Positions 6,874 to 13,837 of a DNA stretch of 22,518 bases are shown one piece after another; the stretch's first letter is position 1; each line of letters starts with the position of its first letter. The position numbers and the translations under genes were made by a program. The notes beneath the pieces were generated by a model. It made no database searches. It had not been told where the DNA came from and worked only from the letters and a program-made list of their open reading frames with translations. Origin of the DNA: JAGLQA01 sp023135565 (GTDB lineage: Bacteria > Acidobacteriota > Aminicenantia > UBA2199); NCBI GenBank assembly GCA_030639305.1, contig DAOWCY010000117.1, positions 1-22,518 of the forward strand, in the 5' to 3' direction.

Positions 6874-7110
6874 ATGCAAGTGGTACGCACTATCGTTGAA
6901 AGCAGCAAGTTGGAAAATATAGTCGAGATGTTTGATGAATTCAAACATCAAAAAGTTGAATTATTAATTTTGCCGGTTATCGAGAAGCAGCAGAGAAGGG
7001 GAAAAAAGTTCGACCCGGATGAATTCGTAGGCATATTAAATATAGATGAAGAAAGTATAAAAAAAGAGATAAAAAGCATGCGAGATGTCGCTGATTTGAT
7101 TATTGTGTAA
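6874..7110 (+). CDS. VapB-like antitoxin, apparently orphan
   Basis: This is a 78-residue protein with a strong site AGGAGG at 6863-6868 before ATG 6874. The N-terminal part (QVVRTIVESSKLENIVEMF, then KVELLILPV) has the strand-helix-strand pattern of small antitoxins paired with PIN toxins. The second half (FDPDEFVGIL, then IKKEIKSMRDVAD) resembles the toxin-binding tail of such antitoxins. The next 260 bases contain no PIN domain or other partner gene in any frame that I can recognise, so the toxin has been lost or was never linked. Family assignment is by pattern only. Confidence 0.68.
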   Translation: MQVVRTIVESSKLENIVEMFDEFKHQKVELLILPVIEKQQRRGKKFDPDEFVGILNIDEESIKKEIKSMRDVADLIIV

Positions 7111-7210
7111 ACGAAGTTCAGTTAACTTTTTCAATTGCTGCAGGGAAAGATTAGGGGACAGGCAAGAGAGATACCGGCAAGGGAGATACTACGCGGGATG
7201 AGGAAACATA

Positions 7211-7236
7211 TGTCCAAAAAAAAGGACACTTTTTTT
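7211..7236 (+). terminator. Possible weak terminator
   Basis: Short stem TGTCC (7211-7215) with GGACA (7224-7228) around an A8 loop, then CTTTTTTT. The stem is only five base pairs, so the call is tentative; it would end the antitoxin-like transcript before the next promoter. Confidence 0.4.
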
Positions 7237-7245
7237 GTTTTTTTG

Positions 7246-7275
7246 TTGGCAAAAAATTTGCTGTTGTGTTATATA
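7246..7275 (+). promoter_or_regulatory. Likely promoter of the exported protein gene at 7379
   Basis: TTGGCA at 7246-7251, an 18-bp spacer and TATATA at 7270-7275. The leader would be about 95 bases and contains a small dyad, GTGAACA (7321-7327) with TGTTCAT (7340-7346). Confidence 0.55.
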
Positions 7276-7378
7276 GTTATAAGACAGGACTTAAAAAAAA
7301 TCCGGCCGGCGGTTGGAACGGTGAACATCTAAAACGTCGTGTTCATTACCGATTGTAACGGCAGTAGGAGGCAAGAAA

Positions 7379-8062
7379 ATGAAGAAAAAAGTATTACTTG
7401 TAAGTTTGGCTGTGATGGTTTTGCTGACATCATTCTGCGCCCGGAGATGGCGCACTAACCCCATCTTCTTAGAGAAAACCAGGGAACATCGTATCATCGC
7501 TATTTTACCCTTTGAAATGATTTTTACCGGCAAAAAACCCAAAAAACTGACCCACGAACAGGTTAAAGAGATCGAAGAGGCGGAGAGCATCGCTTTCCAA
7601 CATTCCCTCTATCGCTTGTTGTCTTTACAACAGGGCAAGTACCGTCACCCGGTGCGCATCAATATCCAGCCGGTGGAAAAAACCAACCGCATATTGGCAG
7701 ACCAGGGCATTCATCTCAGGGATTCCTGGACAAGAGAACCGGTAGAACTGGCAAAAATATTAGGCGTGGATGCGGTGGTCAAAACCAGGATAGAAAAAAG
7801 ACGCTATATGTCGGGGCTGGCTTCTTTTGGCCTGGAATTGGGAGCCACTATTCTTAACGTCCTGTCCGAGGAATTTCCCCTGGGTATTTTTATTCCTACA
7901 GCCACCAAGAGAATCAGGGCGCACTGTTTCCTTTTCAACGGCAAAGACGGCTACTCGCTGTGGGCCCGGAACGTGGAAGATCGTGCGGATTGGAGCCTAT
8001 CGGCCAATGAGATCATAGACGGCATCAATTATCATTTTGCCCGCCATTTCCCCTACAGGTGA
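7379..8062 (+). CDS. Exported or lipoprotein-like protein of unknown function
   Basis: This is a 227-residue protein. The N-terminus MKKKVLLVSLAVMVLLTSFC is a signal peptide with a cysteine at residue 20 that could be lipidated, although Phe at the position before it is atypical for a lipobox. The mature part has IIAILPFEM (about 40-48) and a later ELAKILGVDAVVKTRIEK, alternating segments that recall periplasmic CsgG/GNA1162-like folds, in which a short LGVDAVV strand is common. I do not recognise a defined family or catalytic residues. AGGAGG at 7366-7371 supports the start. The TGA stop is followed in frame by 26 more coding-like codons (8063-8143). The gene is followed by the MutS-like gene on the same strand, after repeat material. 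Confidence 0.75.
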   Translation: MKKKVLLVSLAVMVLLTSFCARRWRTNPIFLEKTREHRIIAILPFEMIFTGKKPKKLTHEQVKEIEEAESIAFQHSLYRLLSLQQGKYRHPVRINIQPVEKTNRILADQGIHLRDSWTREPVELAKILGVDAVVKTRIEKRRYMSGLASFGLELGATILNVLSEEFPLGIFIPTATKRIRAHCFLFNGKDGYSLWARNVEDRADWSLSANEIIDGINYHFARHFPYR

Positions 8063-8143
8063 GAACTCAAGAGGTCTCAGGATGAGATCAAGAGGTCTCA
8101 GGAGGAGCTTTTAGTTCTCAGGTTGAGGATGCGCGAATTTTAG
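8063..8143 (+). other. In-frame coding-like tail after the TGA stop
   Basis: Immediately after the TGA at 8060-8062 the same frame stays open for 26 codons to TAG 8141-8143. The predicted residues (ELKRSQDEIKRSQEEL and so on) form two seven-residue, coiled-coil-like repeats, encoded by the 16-bp repeat TCAAGAGGTCTCAGGA at 8067-8082 and 8088-8103 (21-bp period). It may be a lost C-terminal extension. Confidence 0.45.
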
Positions 8144-8235
8144 GAGTCTTATCCCGCATTTCTCAACAGTGTCACGAAAAACCTGCTGCAACCAGGGAAA
8201 ATCGTGTAACACTTGAATCAAAGTGTATGGTTTAA

Positions 8236-8290
8236 TAAAAGTTTTGGGAGTCCAGAACCCTTTTTCAAAAGAGTTTTGGCCGCCGGAGGC
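8236..8290 (+). repeat. Dispersed repeat R3 (CCGCCGGAGGC-ending), copy 1
   Basis: AAAAGTTTTGGGAGTCCAGA, then CAAAAGAGTTTTGGCCGCCGGAGGC. It resembles the element inside the MutS-like gene at 9577-9629 and shares the CCGCCGGAGGC end with R2. It occupies the space before the MutS-like gene; the remainder of 8144-8337 contains only a small ACACTT/AAGTGT dyad (8209-8226). Confidence 0.7.
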
Positions 8291-8337
8291 AAAATGTTGT
8301 GCGGAAATAATAAACTCTAAATCCTACAGGAGAAAAA

Positions 8338-10578
8338 ATGCAAATAGAAAACCTGGAAACCATTTATAACGAACGAATCGAAAACAATAATCTCAAAATC
8401 AAAAAACTAAAAACAAAAGACCGCTTGTTCATTGCCGGAAAACTGCTGCTGTTTTCCGGCGCGGTGGTCCTTTTTTTTAATTTCTCGCGTTTAGAACTGA
8501 AGTTATCTTTTACTATTTTTGCGGTTCTTTTTTTTCTTTTTGCCGCGGCTGCTCTTTTTCATGAAAAGATTTTACGAAAGATCGACTATTTTCGCACCCT
8601 GAACCGCATTAATGAAAACGAATTAAAAACCCTAAAAGAGCAGTTCCTCGATGGGGTTGCCTGCGGCGAAGAATTTATCGACCGGGAACATTTTTACACC
8701 TCGGATTTAGACATTTTCGGGGAGCGGTCGCTTTTTCATTATGTCAACCGCACGGTTACCCCTTTCGGATACGGGAAGTTGGGGCGCAGTTTACAGGAAC
8801 CCTGCGGTACGGAAGAGATAGCGGGGCGGCAGGTGGCTGTGGAAGAGTTGAGCGGGAAACTCGATTTCAGGCACAATCTCCAGGCCCACGGTATGAAGCC
8901 CGGCGGGGGTCTCCGTTATGATTTAGCAGGGGATGTTTCCGCAGCCGGTGCGGTTTCGGGGGCCGGTAATCATGATGCGAACCTCACCCGGAAACCCCAC
9001 TCGCGTGGGGGGGCGGTAAACCGCTACGCGGCAAGCAGCGTTTTTGATTCTCAATTATTAGAAGTTTTGATCAAACTTTTTCAAAAGTTTGGCCCCCGGC
9101 AGGGCCGCCGGAGGCAAAGTAATTTCATGGCCGGTAAAAAAAGCAGGGAGACGTTTTTAAGCCGGTTTACCCCGCTGCGGGGAGGCGCTTCTGGGGATCC
9201 CGGGCGCGGCGCGGCGTTTTTGCAGTTATTTGATGAAGAATTTTTCCTATCAGGTAAAAAAACAGCTATTTTTTTTATTTATTTGCTGCCTTTAATCACG
9301 GTGGTTCTTTTTGTCTCGTTGGGTTTTGAAGTGCCCTTAGGAGTGCCGCTTATTTTTATGGCGCTGCAATTGTTAGTGAACAAGTTTTGTTTTAAAAGAG
9401 TTTCGCGTATTTACAGCCTGACAGGGAAGAGCAGTAAGATTTTGAAGACTTATGCCCGGATCATCAAAGAGATAGAGGATGAATCTTTTGTAAGCGCTGC
9501 GCTTAAGAATTTACAGGATGACCTGCTGGTTGGTGAAACACCCCACGCAGGTAAAACGCTCCACTCGGAGAAAACGAAATTAAACAAAAGTTTTTTGGGG
9601 GTGCAGGGGGCGATTTTACAAAAAAGCCCCTTGCCCGCCGGAGGCAAGAAAGTGCCTGTGCGCCGCACCGCCGGAGGCAAAAAGGCTTCCGCGGCTATCA
9701 AGAAACTATCGAGTTTGTTGGAATGGTTTGATTTGCGTTTAAGTGGCACCATGCATTTTATATTGAACAACACCTTGCTCTGGGATTTGCACTGTGTGTA
9801 TCGCATAGAGAAATGGCGCAGGGAATCTGCTGCCGCGGTTGGCCGTTGGTTCGAGGTAGTGGGTGAAGTTGAGGTATTGTCGAGTTTTGCCAATTTGTAT
9901 TTCAACAATCCCGGTTGGGCTATGCCCGAAGTAAAGACAGGAGATTTTTGTTTAAAGGCAGCCGCTCTCGGTCATCCTTTGATATCGCCGCGGCAGCGGG
10001 TTTGCAATGATATAGATATGGTGGGGCAGGGGAGTATCTCGATGGTCACCGGGCCTAATATGGCCGGGAAGAGTACTTTCCTGCGCACTTTAGGGGTAAA
10101 CGGGGTGCTGGCGTTAGCCGGAGCGCCGGTATGCGCCGAGCGTTTGGAGATTACCCCGTTCCGGTTGATTAGCAGTATGCAATCTTCGGATTCGTTGGAC
10201 AAACACCTATCGCTTTTTTATGCGGAACTACAGCGGTTGAAGTTGATTTTGGATACTATAAAAGGCATCGAAAAAGAAAAAATCCCCGTTTTTTTTCTTA
10301 TAGATGAAATGTTAAAAGGCACCAATGCCGTAGACCGTCAGAAAGGTTCTATCGTATTGTTAGAGCAGTTGATCGAAGCCGGGGCCAACGGCACGGTAGC
10401 CACTCATGACCTGAAGCTCACTCATTTAGAGGAGCCGGGGAATAGGGTGCGGAACTATCATTTTGATGGTGATATTGTGGAAGACAAATTGATTTTCGAT
10501 TTTAAGTTAAGGCCGGGGGTGTGCAAGAGTTCCAATGCCTTGATTTTGATGAAAAAAATCGGTTTAGCGATTAAGTGA
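8338..10578 (+). CDS. Membrane-anchored MutS-family ATPase carrying in-frame repeat insertions
   Basis: This is a 746-residue protein with a MutS-type C-terminal ATPase domain. Walker A is GPNMAGKST at 572-580, Walker B VFFLIDE at 651-657, followed by LKGTN and the THD signature (near 685) of MutS proteins. The N-terminus has two hydrophobic segments (about 33-49 and 57-75) and another pair near 306-345, so this belongs to the membrane-linked MutS-like branch rather than canonical MutS; its role in recombination or repair is unknown. Residues about 190-292 and 401-449 do not resemble the family: they are translations of dispersed repeats, seen as LIKLFQKFGPRQGRRRQ (244-260) and PLPAGGKK. Removing them leaves about 595 residues, near the family's usual size as I recall it. 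AGGAGA at 8328-8333 precedes ATG 8338. The frame is intact throughout, so the protein may be functional. Confidence 0.85.
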   Translation: MQIENLETIYNERIENNNLKIKKLKTKDRLFIAGKLLLFSGAVVLFFNFSRLELKLSFTIFAVLFFLFAAAALFHEKILRKIDYFRTLNRINENELKTLKEQFLDGVACGEEFIDREHFYTSDLDIFGERSLFHYVNRTVTPFGYGKLGRSLQEPCGTEEIAGRQVAVEELSGKLDFRHNLQAHGMKPGGGLRYDLAGDVSAAGAVSGAGNHDANLTRKPHSRGGAVNRYAASSVFDSQLLEVLIKLFQKFGPRQGRRRQSNFMAGKKSRETFLSRFTPLRGGASGDPGRGAAFLQLFDEEFFLSGKKTAIFFIYLLPLITVVLFVSLGFEVPLGVPLIFMALQLLVNKFCFKRVSRIYSLTGKSSKILKTYARIIKEIEDESFVSAALKNLQDDLLVGETPHAGKTLHSEKTKLNKSFLGVQGAILQKSPLPAGGKKVPVRRTAGGKKASAAIKKLSSLLEWFDLRLSGTMHFILNNTLLWDLHCVYRIEKWRRESAAAVGRWFEVVGEVEVLSSFANLYFNNPGWAMPEVKTGDFCLKAAALGHPLISPRQRVCNDIDMVGQGSISMVTGPNMAGKSTFLRTLGVNGVLALAGAPVCAERLEITPFRLISSMQSSDSLDKHLSLFYAELQRLKLILDTIKGIEKEKIPVFFLIDEMLKGTNAVDRQKGSIVLLEQLIEAGANGTVATHDLKLTHLEEPGNRVRNYHFDGDIVEDKLIFDFKLRPGVCKSSNALILMKKIGLAIK
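8962..9131 (+). repeat. Dispersed composite repeat R2, copy 2, inside the MutS-like gene
   Basis: Blocks shared with 5522-5637 (GGTAATCATGATGCGAACC and AAGTTTTGATCAAACTTTTT) and with 16077-16187 (AACCCCAC hairpin GTGGGG, CGGCAAG..GCAGCG), ending in the 34-base core at 9082-9115 that is identical in all three copies. It is translated as residues about 209-265. Confidence 0.9.
9577..9680 (+). repeat. Second repeat insertion (R3-like) inside the MutS-like gene
   Basis: AATTAAACAAAAGTTTTTTG, GTGCAGGGGGCGATTTTACA, then TTGCCCGCCGGAGGCAAG, followed by GTGCGCCGCACCGCCGGAGG. The last part matches GTGCGCCGCATCCCCGCCGG at 16199-16218. It is translated as about residues 414-448. Confidence 0.8.
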
Positions 10579-10625
10579 CCGGGGTGCGTCAAGCCTCGTC
10601 TGTCGAGCAAATAACAATTTTCCTC

Positions 10626-10740
10626 GCCTCCGGCGGCCCTGCCGGGAGCCTCCCCCATCAAATTGAAGTTGGGGGCCTCGGCATACCGAACCTCCAAAAA
10701 AGTTTGAACAAAACTTTTGTTTATTCAACATTTCACGGTT
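10626..10740 (-). repeat. R2-related repeat between convergent genes
   Basis: On the minus strand this reads AACAAAAGTTTTGTTCAAAC ... and ends CCCGGCAGGGCCGCCGGAGG. It shares the GC-rich core (10626-10646) with the other R2 copies. It fills the gap between the MutS-like gene and the convergent methyltransferase gene; nothing else is seen in 10579-10831 apart from GGGTGCGTCAA-type fragments also found at 13037. Confidence 0.75.
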
Positions 10741-10831
10741 AACACAGTTGCGGTGAGCAGGGGCCGGGTACGCCGCACCCACCCCGGCCTGCTGGTTGGG
10801 AAAAGAAGAGTTTGGTCAACTTTAGTTTTAG

Positions 10832-12070
10832 TTAATTTTTTTTAAAACCGGATACGTCAAACTCGAAAAGCGCCTTTTTGGAATTCCTCTTTCGCAAAGT
10901 ACGAATCGTTACATTCGAGAACCCGGTTTGTTCGAGCATATCTTTGAAAAGCCGCTCAACAGGAATAATAATATTATAAAATGCCGAGTTCCCTACTATA
11001 TAATGAACACAACCGCCGCCGATGATTTTACCGGCAGCCGCCTGTATATGCAGCCACATGTCTTCAAAATAGCGGGCTATATAATTCGACATCAGTTGGC
11101 CGTTTTTGTTGTCTTTATGGGAAACTCCGGCAAGCAAGTCTTTTAAGTAACCGGGACAAAAACTATCGGGGTTCCTTTTCCAATCGCTCAGCCTGCTGGT
11201 GGCAATGCCCCAGGTGCCCCCAATGGCCTGCCAGTCCAACTCTCCGGCATCCCTGCCGTTGGTCAAATATCCCAACCAGTACATATAAGGCCGCAGCTCC
11301 CTAATATATGACATGCGATTGGGGTAGGGCGGCGATGTTATCAAAAAATCAAATTTTTCCTGATTACCACAATCTAAGAAACGGGAGTCACACCTGGAAA
11401 TTTCCGGCTTAACAATGGGATTCCGTGATGCCGAATGCAGTACCAGTTTGACCGCTCCTAAAAATATCGAATCAAATTTTTCCCGGTTTTCAAAAAGGGA
11501 AGGCTGATCGCTGCCGGTTTTTTTGAAAGACATGGACTGATGGTTAAAAGCTGCGTTGGACAGTTCGATTACTAAACGGCAGAAGGCGACTAACAAAAGA
11601 TTTTTTATTTTGGATGACGCGGGATGAAGTTTATCTATCGCTGCTTTTAGTGTACAAAGGTAATCGAGTTCATCGGGGTTCCACCATCTTTGAATGTTAT
11701 ATATCGGCGGCGGTTCAGCAGGAGAAATACCATTATTTGAAATCATATCAACCAATTCCTCTGAAACCGATGCGGTATTTTTTATATCGTCACTGCTGAA
11801 TAAACTTGATTTAACCTGCCCGAACCAGGCCAGGAAAGGATTTAGCTCATAACCTACGGCAGGGAAACCATGGTATCCGGCATAAAGAGGCGTTGTGCCT
11901 GTGCCGGCGAAAGGATCTATAACCTGAGCGCCCGGGTCTGTATCTTTTAGAATTTCTTCTACTAATTTAACCGAGTATGCGGGCGTTAAGCGGAGCCAGC
12001 CGTGCCTGCCCAGGTCTCGATTAAATTTGAATGTATAATCGGAACGCTGCTTGAATGCTATATTTGTCAT
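10832..12070 (-). CDS. DNA methyltransferase of a type II-like R-M pair (probably N4-cytosine or N6-adenine)
   Basis: This is a 412-residue amino-methyltransferase. The AdoMet-binding motif IDPFAGTGTT is at 51-60 and the catalytic motif TSPPY at 245-249, so the order is binding motif first. The SPPY tetrapeptide (rather than PPY with D/N, or the PC of m5C enzymes) suggests exocyclic amino methylation, most often N4-cytosine for S-PP-Y. The region between the two motifs is likely to include target recognition. The gene begins four bases after the stop of the endonuclease gene, so the two form one operon; GGxATTATTT before ATG 12070 gives no clear ribosome site, suggesting coupled translation. 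The recognition sequence cannot be read from the sequence. Confidence 0.87.
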   Translation of the reverse strand: MTNIAFKQRSDYTFKFNRDLGRHGWLRLTPAYSVKLVEEILKDTDPGAQVIDPFAGTGTTPLYAGYHGFPAVGYELNPFLAWFGQVKSSLFSSDDIKNTASVSEELVDMISNNGISPAEPPPIYNIQRWWNPDELDYLCTLKAAIDKLHPASSKIKNLLLVAFCRLVIELSNAAFNHQSMSFKKTGSDQPSLFENREKFDSIFLGAVKLVLHSASRNPIVKPEISRCDSRFLDCGNQEKFDFLITSPPYPNRMSYIRELRPYMYWLGYLTNGRDAGELDWQAIGGTWGIATSRLSDWKRNPDSFCPGYLKDLLAGVSHKDNKNGQLMSNYIARYFEDMWLHIQAAAGKIIGGGCVHYIVGNSAFYNIIIPVERLFKDMLEQTGFSNVTIRTLRKRNSKKALFEFDVSGFKKN

Positions 12071-12074
12071 GGTA

Positions 12075-12887
12075 TTATTTAGTTGAGAGCAAGCTCTCGA
12101 GAATATTTGTAACCTGTTTTTTGATCACATCTTTATTTCGTTCAAAAAAAGCGGCTATATCATAACCGACAATATCTCTCATGAAGGTGTAAAATGATTC
12201 ATGTGGTGTCGAGTTATTTGTTATCCCTTTTAGTAACATCCATTTTTCTGCTGTATACCGCATGGATATATCCTGGTCGATTTGTTGAGACAGTATAGCG
12301 GCACAGGGTAAATATCCTTTTGTATATGCGGCTGCCGCATTGGCAATATCGGCATTCTGTCGTTTGGAATCTTTGCTTTTGTATCCCTGCCTTATTTCAA
12401 AAACGATTCCTTTCAAAGAATTCCGTATGTTACTGTCGATTTCCAAAATTTCCGACGAACGATGAATCCAATTCAAAACGACTGAGTGGCGATTTTTATC
12501 ATCGAGCTTTGCAAGAGGTATTCGGCCATCCAGATGCAGGGTGCGTGTTCTGCCACCGGTTCCCGGAACTGTGTATGACCATTTCGTATCTTCGTCATTT
12601 AGGTTGAGATTATCTCGTAACGCCACTCTGAAAATTTTTTCACATCCGCTTCCTATTTGCCGGTAAATGCTGGTCATACCACCCGCGGCTTTATGAGCGG
12701 CATACATCAAAGGGCTGTCTAGTCCCATCCAACTATAAAAAGTGTCATCACCATAAATCTCCCGGAACTCCTGGAGTGAATATCCTTTTTTTCCACCTCG
12801 ACCAAGTTTCGGCCTGTAGTTTTTGCAGACTTCAAGTGACTCTAACAGTATATCCAGGTACAGCCTGTCTTTTTCATTTAGCGTCAT
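12075..12887 (-). CDS. Predicted type II restriction endonuclease
   Basis: This is a 270-residue protein encoded directly upstream of the methyltransferase. ATG 12887 is chosen, with GATGAG six bases upstream; a TTG nine codons earlier is less likely. A nuclease-like core is visible at 163-180: FEIRQGYKSKDSKRQNAD, with Glu164 and the Q-G-Y-K-S-K-D-S-K-R-Q-N segment. Such segments are found in PD-(D/E)XK restriction enzymes, where the conserved acid and lysine coordinate metal. I do not recognise the specificity subgroup; a TdeIII/MjaII-like relationship is a guess that I cannot support. Function is inferred mainly from pairing with the methyltransferase. A sigma-70-like promoter precedes the operon. 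Confidence 0.75.
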   Translation of the reverse strand: MTLNEKDRLYLDILLESLEVCKNYRPKLGRGGKKGYSLQEFREIYGDDTFYSWMGLDSPLMYAAHKAAGGMTSIYRQIGSGCEKIFRVALRDNLNLNDEDTKWSYTVPGTGGRTRTLHLDGRIPLAKLDDKNRHSVVLNWIHRSSEILEIDSNIRNSLKGIVFEIRQGYKSKDSKRQNADIANAAAAYTKGYLPCAAILSQQIDQDISMRYTAEKWMLLKGITNNSTPHESFYTFMRDIVGYDIAAFFERNKDVIKKQVTNILESLLSTK

Positions 12888-12955
12888 ATTATTCTCATCT
12901 AACCTCTGTTTCAAAACCTAATTATCGCTTGCAGCCGTTCGTTTTCCAAGAATAA

Positions 12956-12984
12956 ATAATAGCTCATTATTATCTAAAAATCAA
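12956..12984 (-). promoter_or_regulatory. Promoter of the R-M operon
   Basis: On the minus strand: TTGATT (12984-12979), a 17-bp spacer and TATTAT (12961-12956). The leader before ATG 12887 would be about 60 bases. No separate controller (C protein) gene is present. Confidence 0.65.
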
Positions 12985-13057
12985 CTGCTAATTTTGATCC
13001 CGGTTTTTTTTCGACTTGCCTCAGGCAACCAGGGACCGGGTGCGTCAAACCTACTAC

Positions 13058-13582
13058 TTACTTCTTGTATTCGATCTTGCCTTCTAAGTGCTCTTCGTAA
13101 CGGGCCAAAATAAACAACAAATCAGAAAGACGATTCAAATAAATACGCGGATTAACGGGCACCTCTTCCGCTTCTGAAAGATCGAGCACCCGCCGCTCCG
13201 CCCGCCGCGCTGTGGTTCGACAGACATCGAGTTTCGCCGACTGCGGCGTGCTGCCGGGTATTACAAAACCTTTAAGACCGATTTCTTTTTCCAGGTCACG
13301 TATTATAGAAGTAATCTTTTCTATATTTTCATCTTTTACCGGGTCGGCGTACTCTCCTGAGCGGGTAGCCAATTGCCCGGCCACTTTGAAAAGATCACGC
13401 TGCACCTGCTGGAGTACGTCGAGCACCCGGGGGCTTTTCGCTGCGTGTTTGGCCTCACCTAAAAAAGAGTTTAGCTCATCTACCGTGCCGTAGGCTTCCA
13501 CCCGCGCACTGTTTTTGGGCACCCGTTCTCCTGACCAGAGGCTGGTTTTGCCTTTGTCGCCCGTACCTGTCGTTACGCTCAT
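13058..13582 (-). CDS. pduO: PduO-type cob(I)alamin adenosyltransferase
   Basis: This is a 174-residue enzyme that transfers the adenosyl group of ATP to cob(I)alamin to make coenzyme B12 in the cytoplasm. The ATP-binding N-terminus TGTGDKGKTSLWSG is at residues 5-18, followed by E-A-Y-G-T-V-D-E-L-N, and the family signature CRTTARRAERR (near 121-131) and YLNRLSDLLFILARYEE (near 148-164) are complete. Length is typical. GGAG lies seven bases before ATG 13582. It is a single-gene transcription unit with its own promoter; no B12-dependent enzyme or cobalamin riboswitch is seen nearby. The gene symbol follows the family; cobO/ATR naming is also used. Confidence 0.95.
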   Translation of the reverse strand: MSVTTGTGDKGKTSLWSGERVPKNSARVEAYGTVDELNSFLGEAKHAAKSPRVLDVLQQVQRDLFKVAGQLATRSGEYADPVKDENIEKITSIIRDLEKEIGLKGFVIPGSTPQSAKLDVCRTTARRAERRVLDLSEAEEVPVNPRIYLNRLSDLLFILARYEEHLEGKIEYKK

Positions 13583-13614
13583 TTTTTTCTCCGCTTACGT
13601 TTTTATTAATCTAA

Positions 13615-13644
13615 ATTATATCAGAATTTTAGTATAAAACACAA
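13615..13644 (-). promoter_or_regulatory. Promoter of the adenosyltransferase gene
   Basis: On the minus strand: TTGTGT (13644-13639), an 18-bp spacer and a perfect TATAAT (13620-13615), about 25 bases before the predicted ribosome site. Confidence 0.65.
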
Positions 13645-13679
13645 CGTGATTTTTTTCGTATAATAATATTAAGATGGGG

Positions 13680-13745
13680 ACGGCGTCCCCAACCTATGAG
13701 GGGCCTGGGCGAAGAACGGCGTCCGCACCCTCTAAGGGGCCTGGA
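13680..13745 (+). repeat. Tandem short repeat, 36-bp period
   Basis: ACGGCGTCCCCAACCTATGA followed by GGGGCCTGGG (13680-13709), then a diverged second copy ACGGCGTCCGCACCCTCTAA with GGGGCCTGGA (13716-13745). The CGGCG..CCCCAACCTATGAG part recurs at 1212-1230 next to R1 copy 2. The rest of 13746-13837 holds only the ribosome site of the next gene. Confidence 0.65.
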
Positions 13746-13837
13746 TATTGCATGTCCGATTAAGTTGCCCCTAAAAGCTTGTTTTTTAGCAAACTTTCAG
13801 GAAGTATTAAAAAAACTATCTATAGGAGGTAAACACC

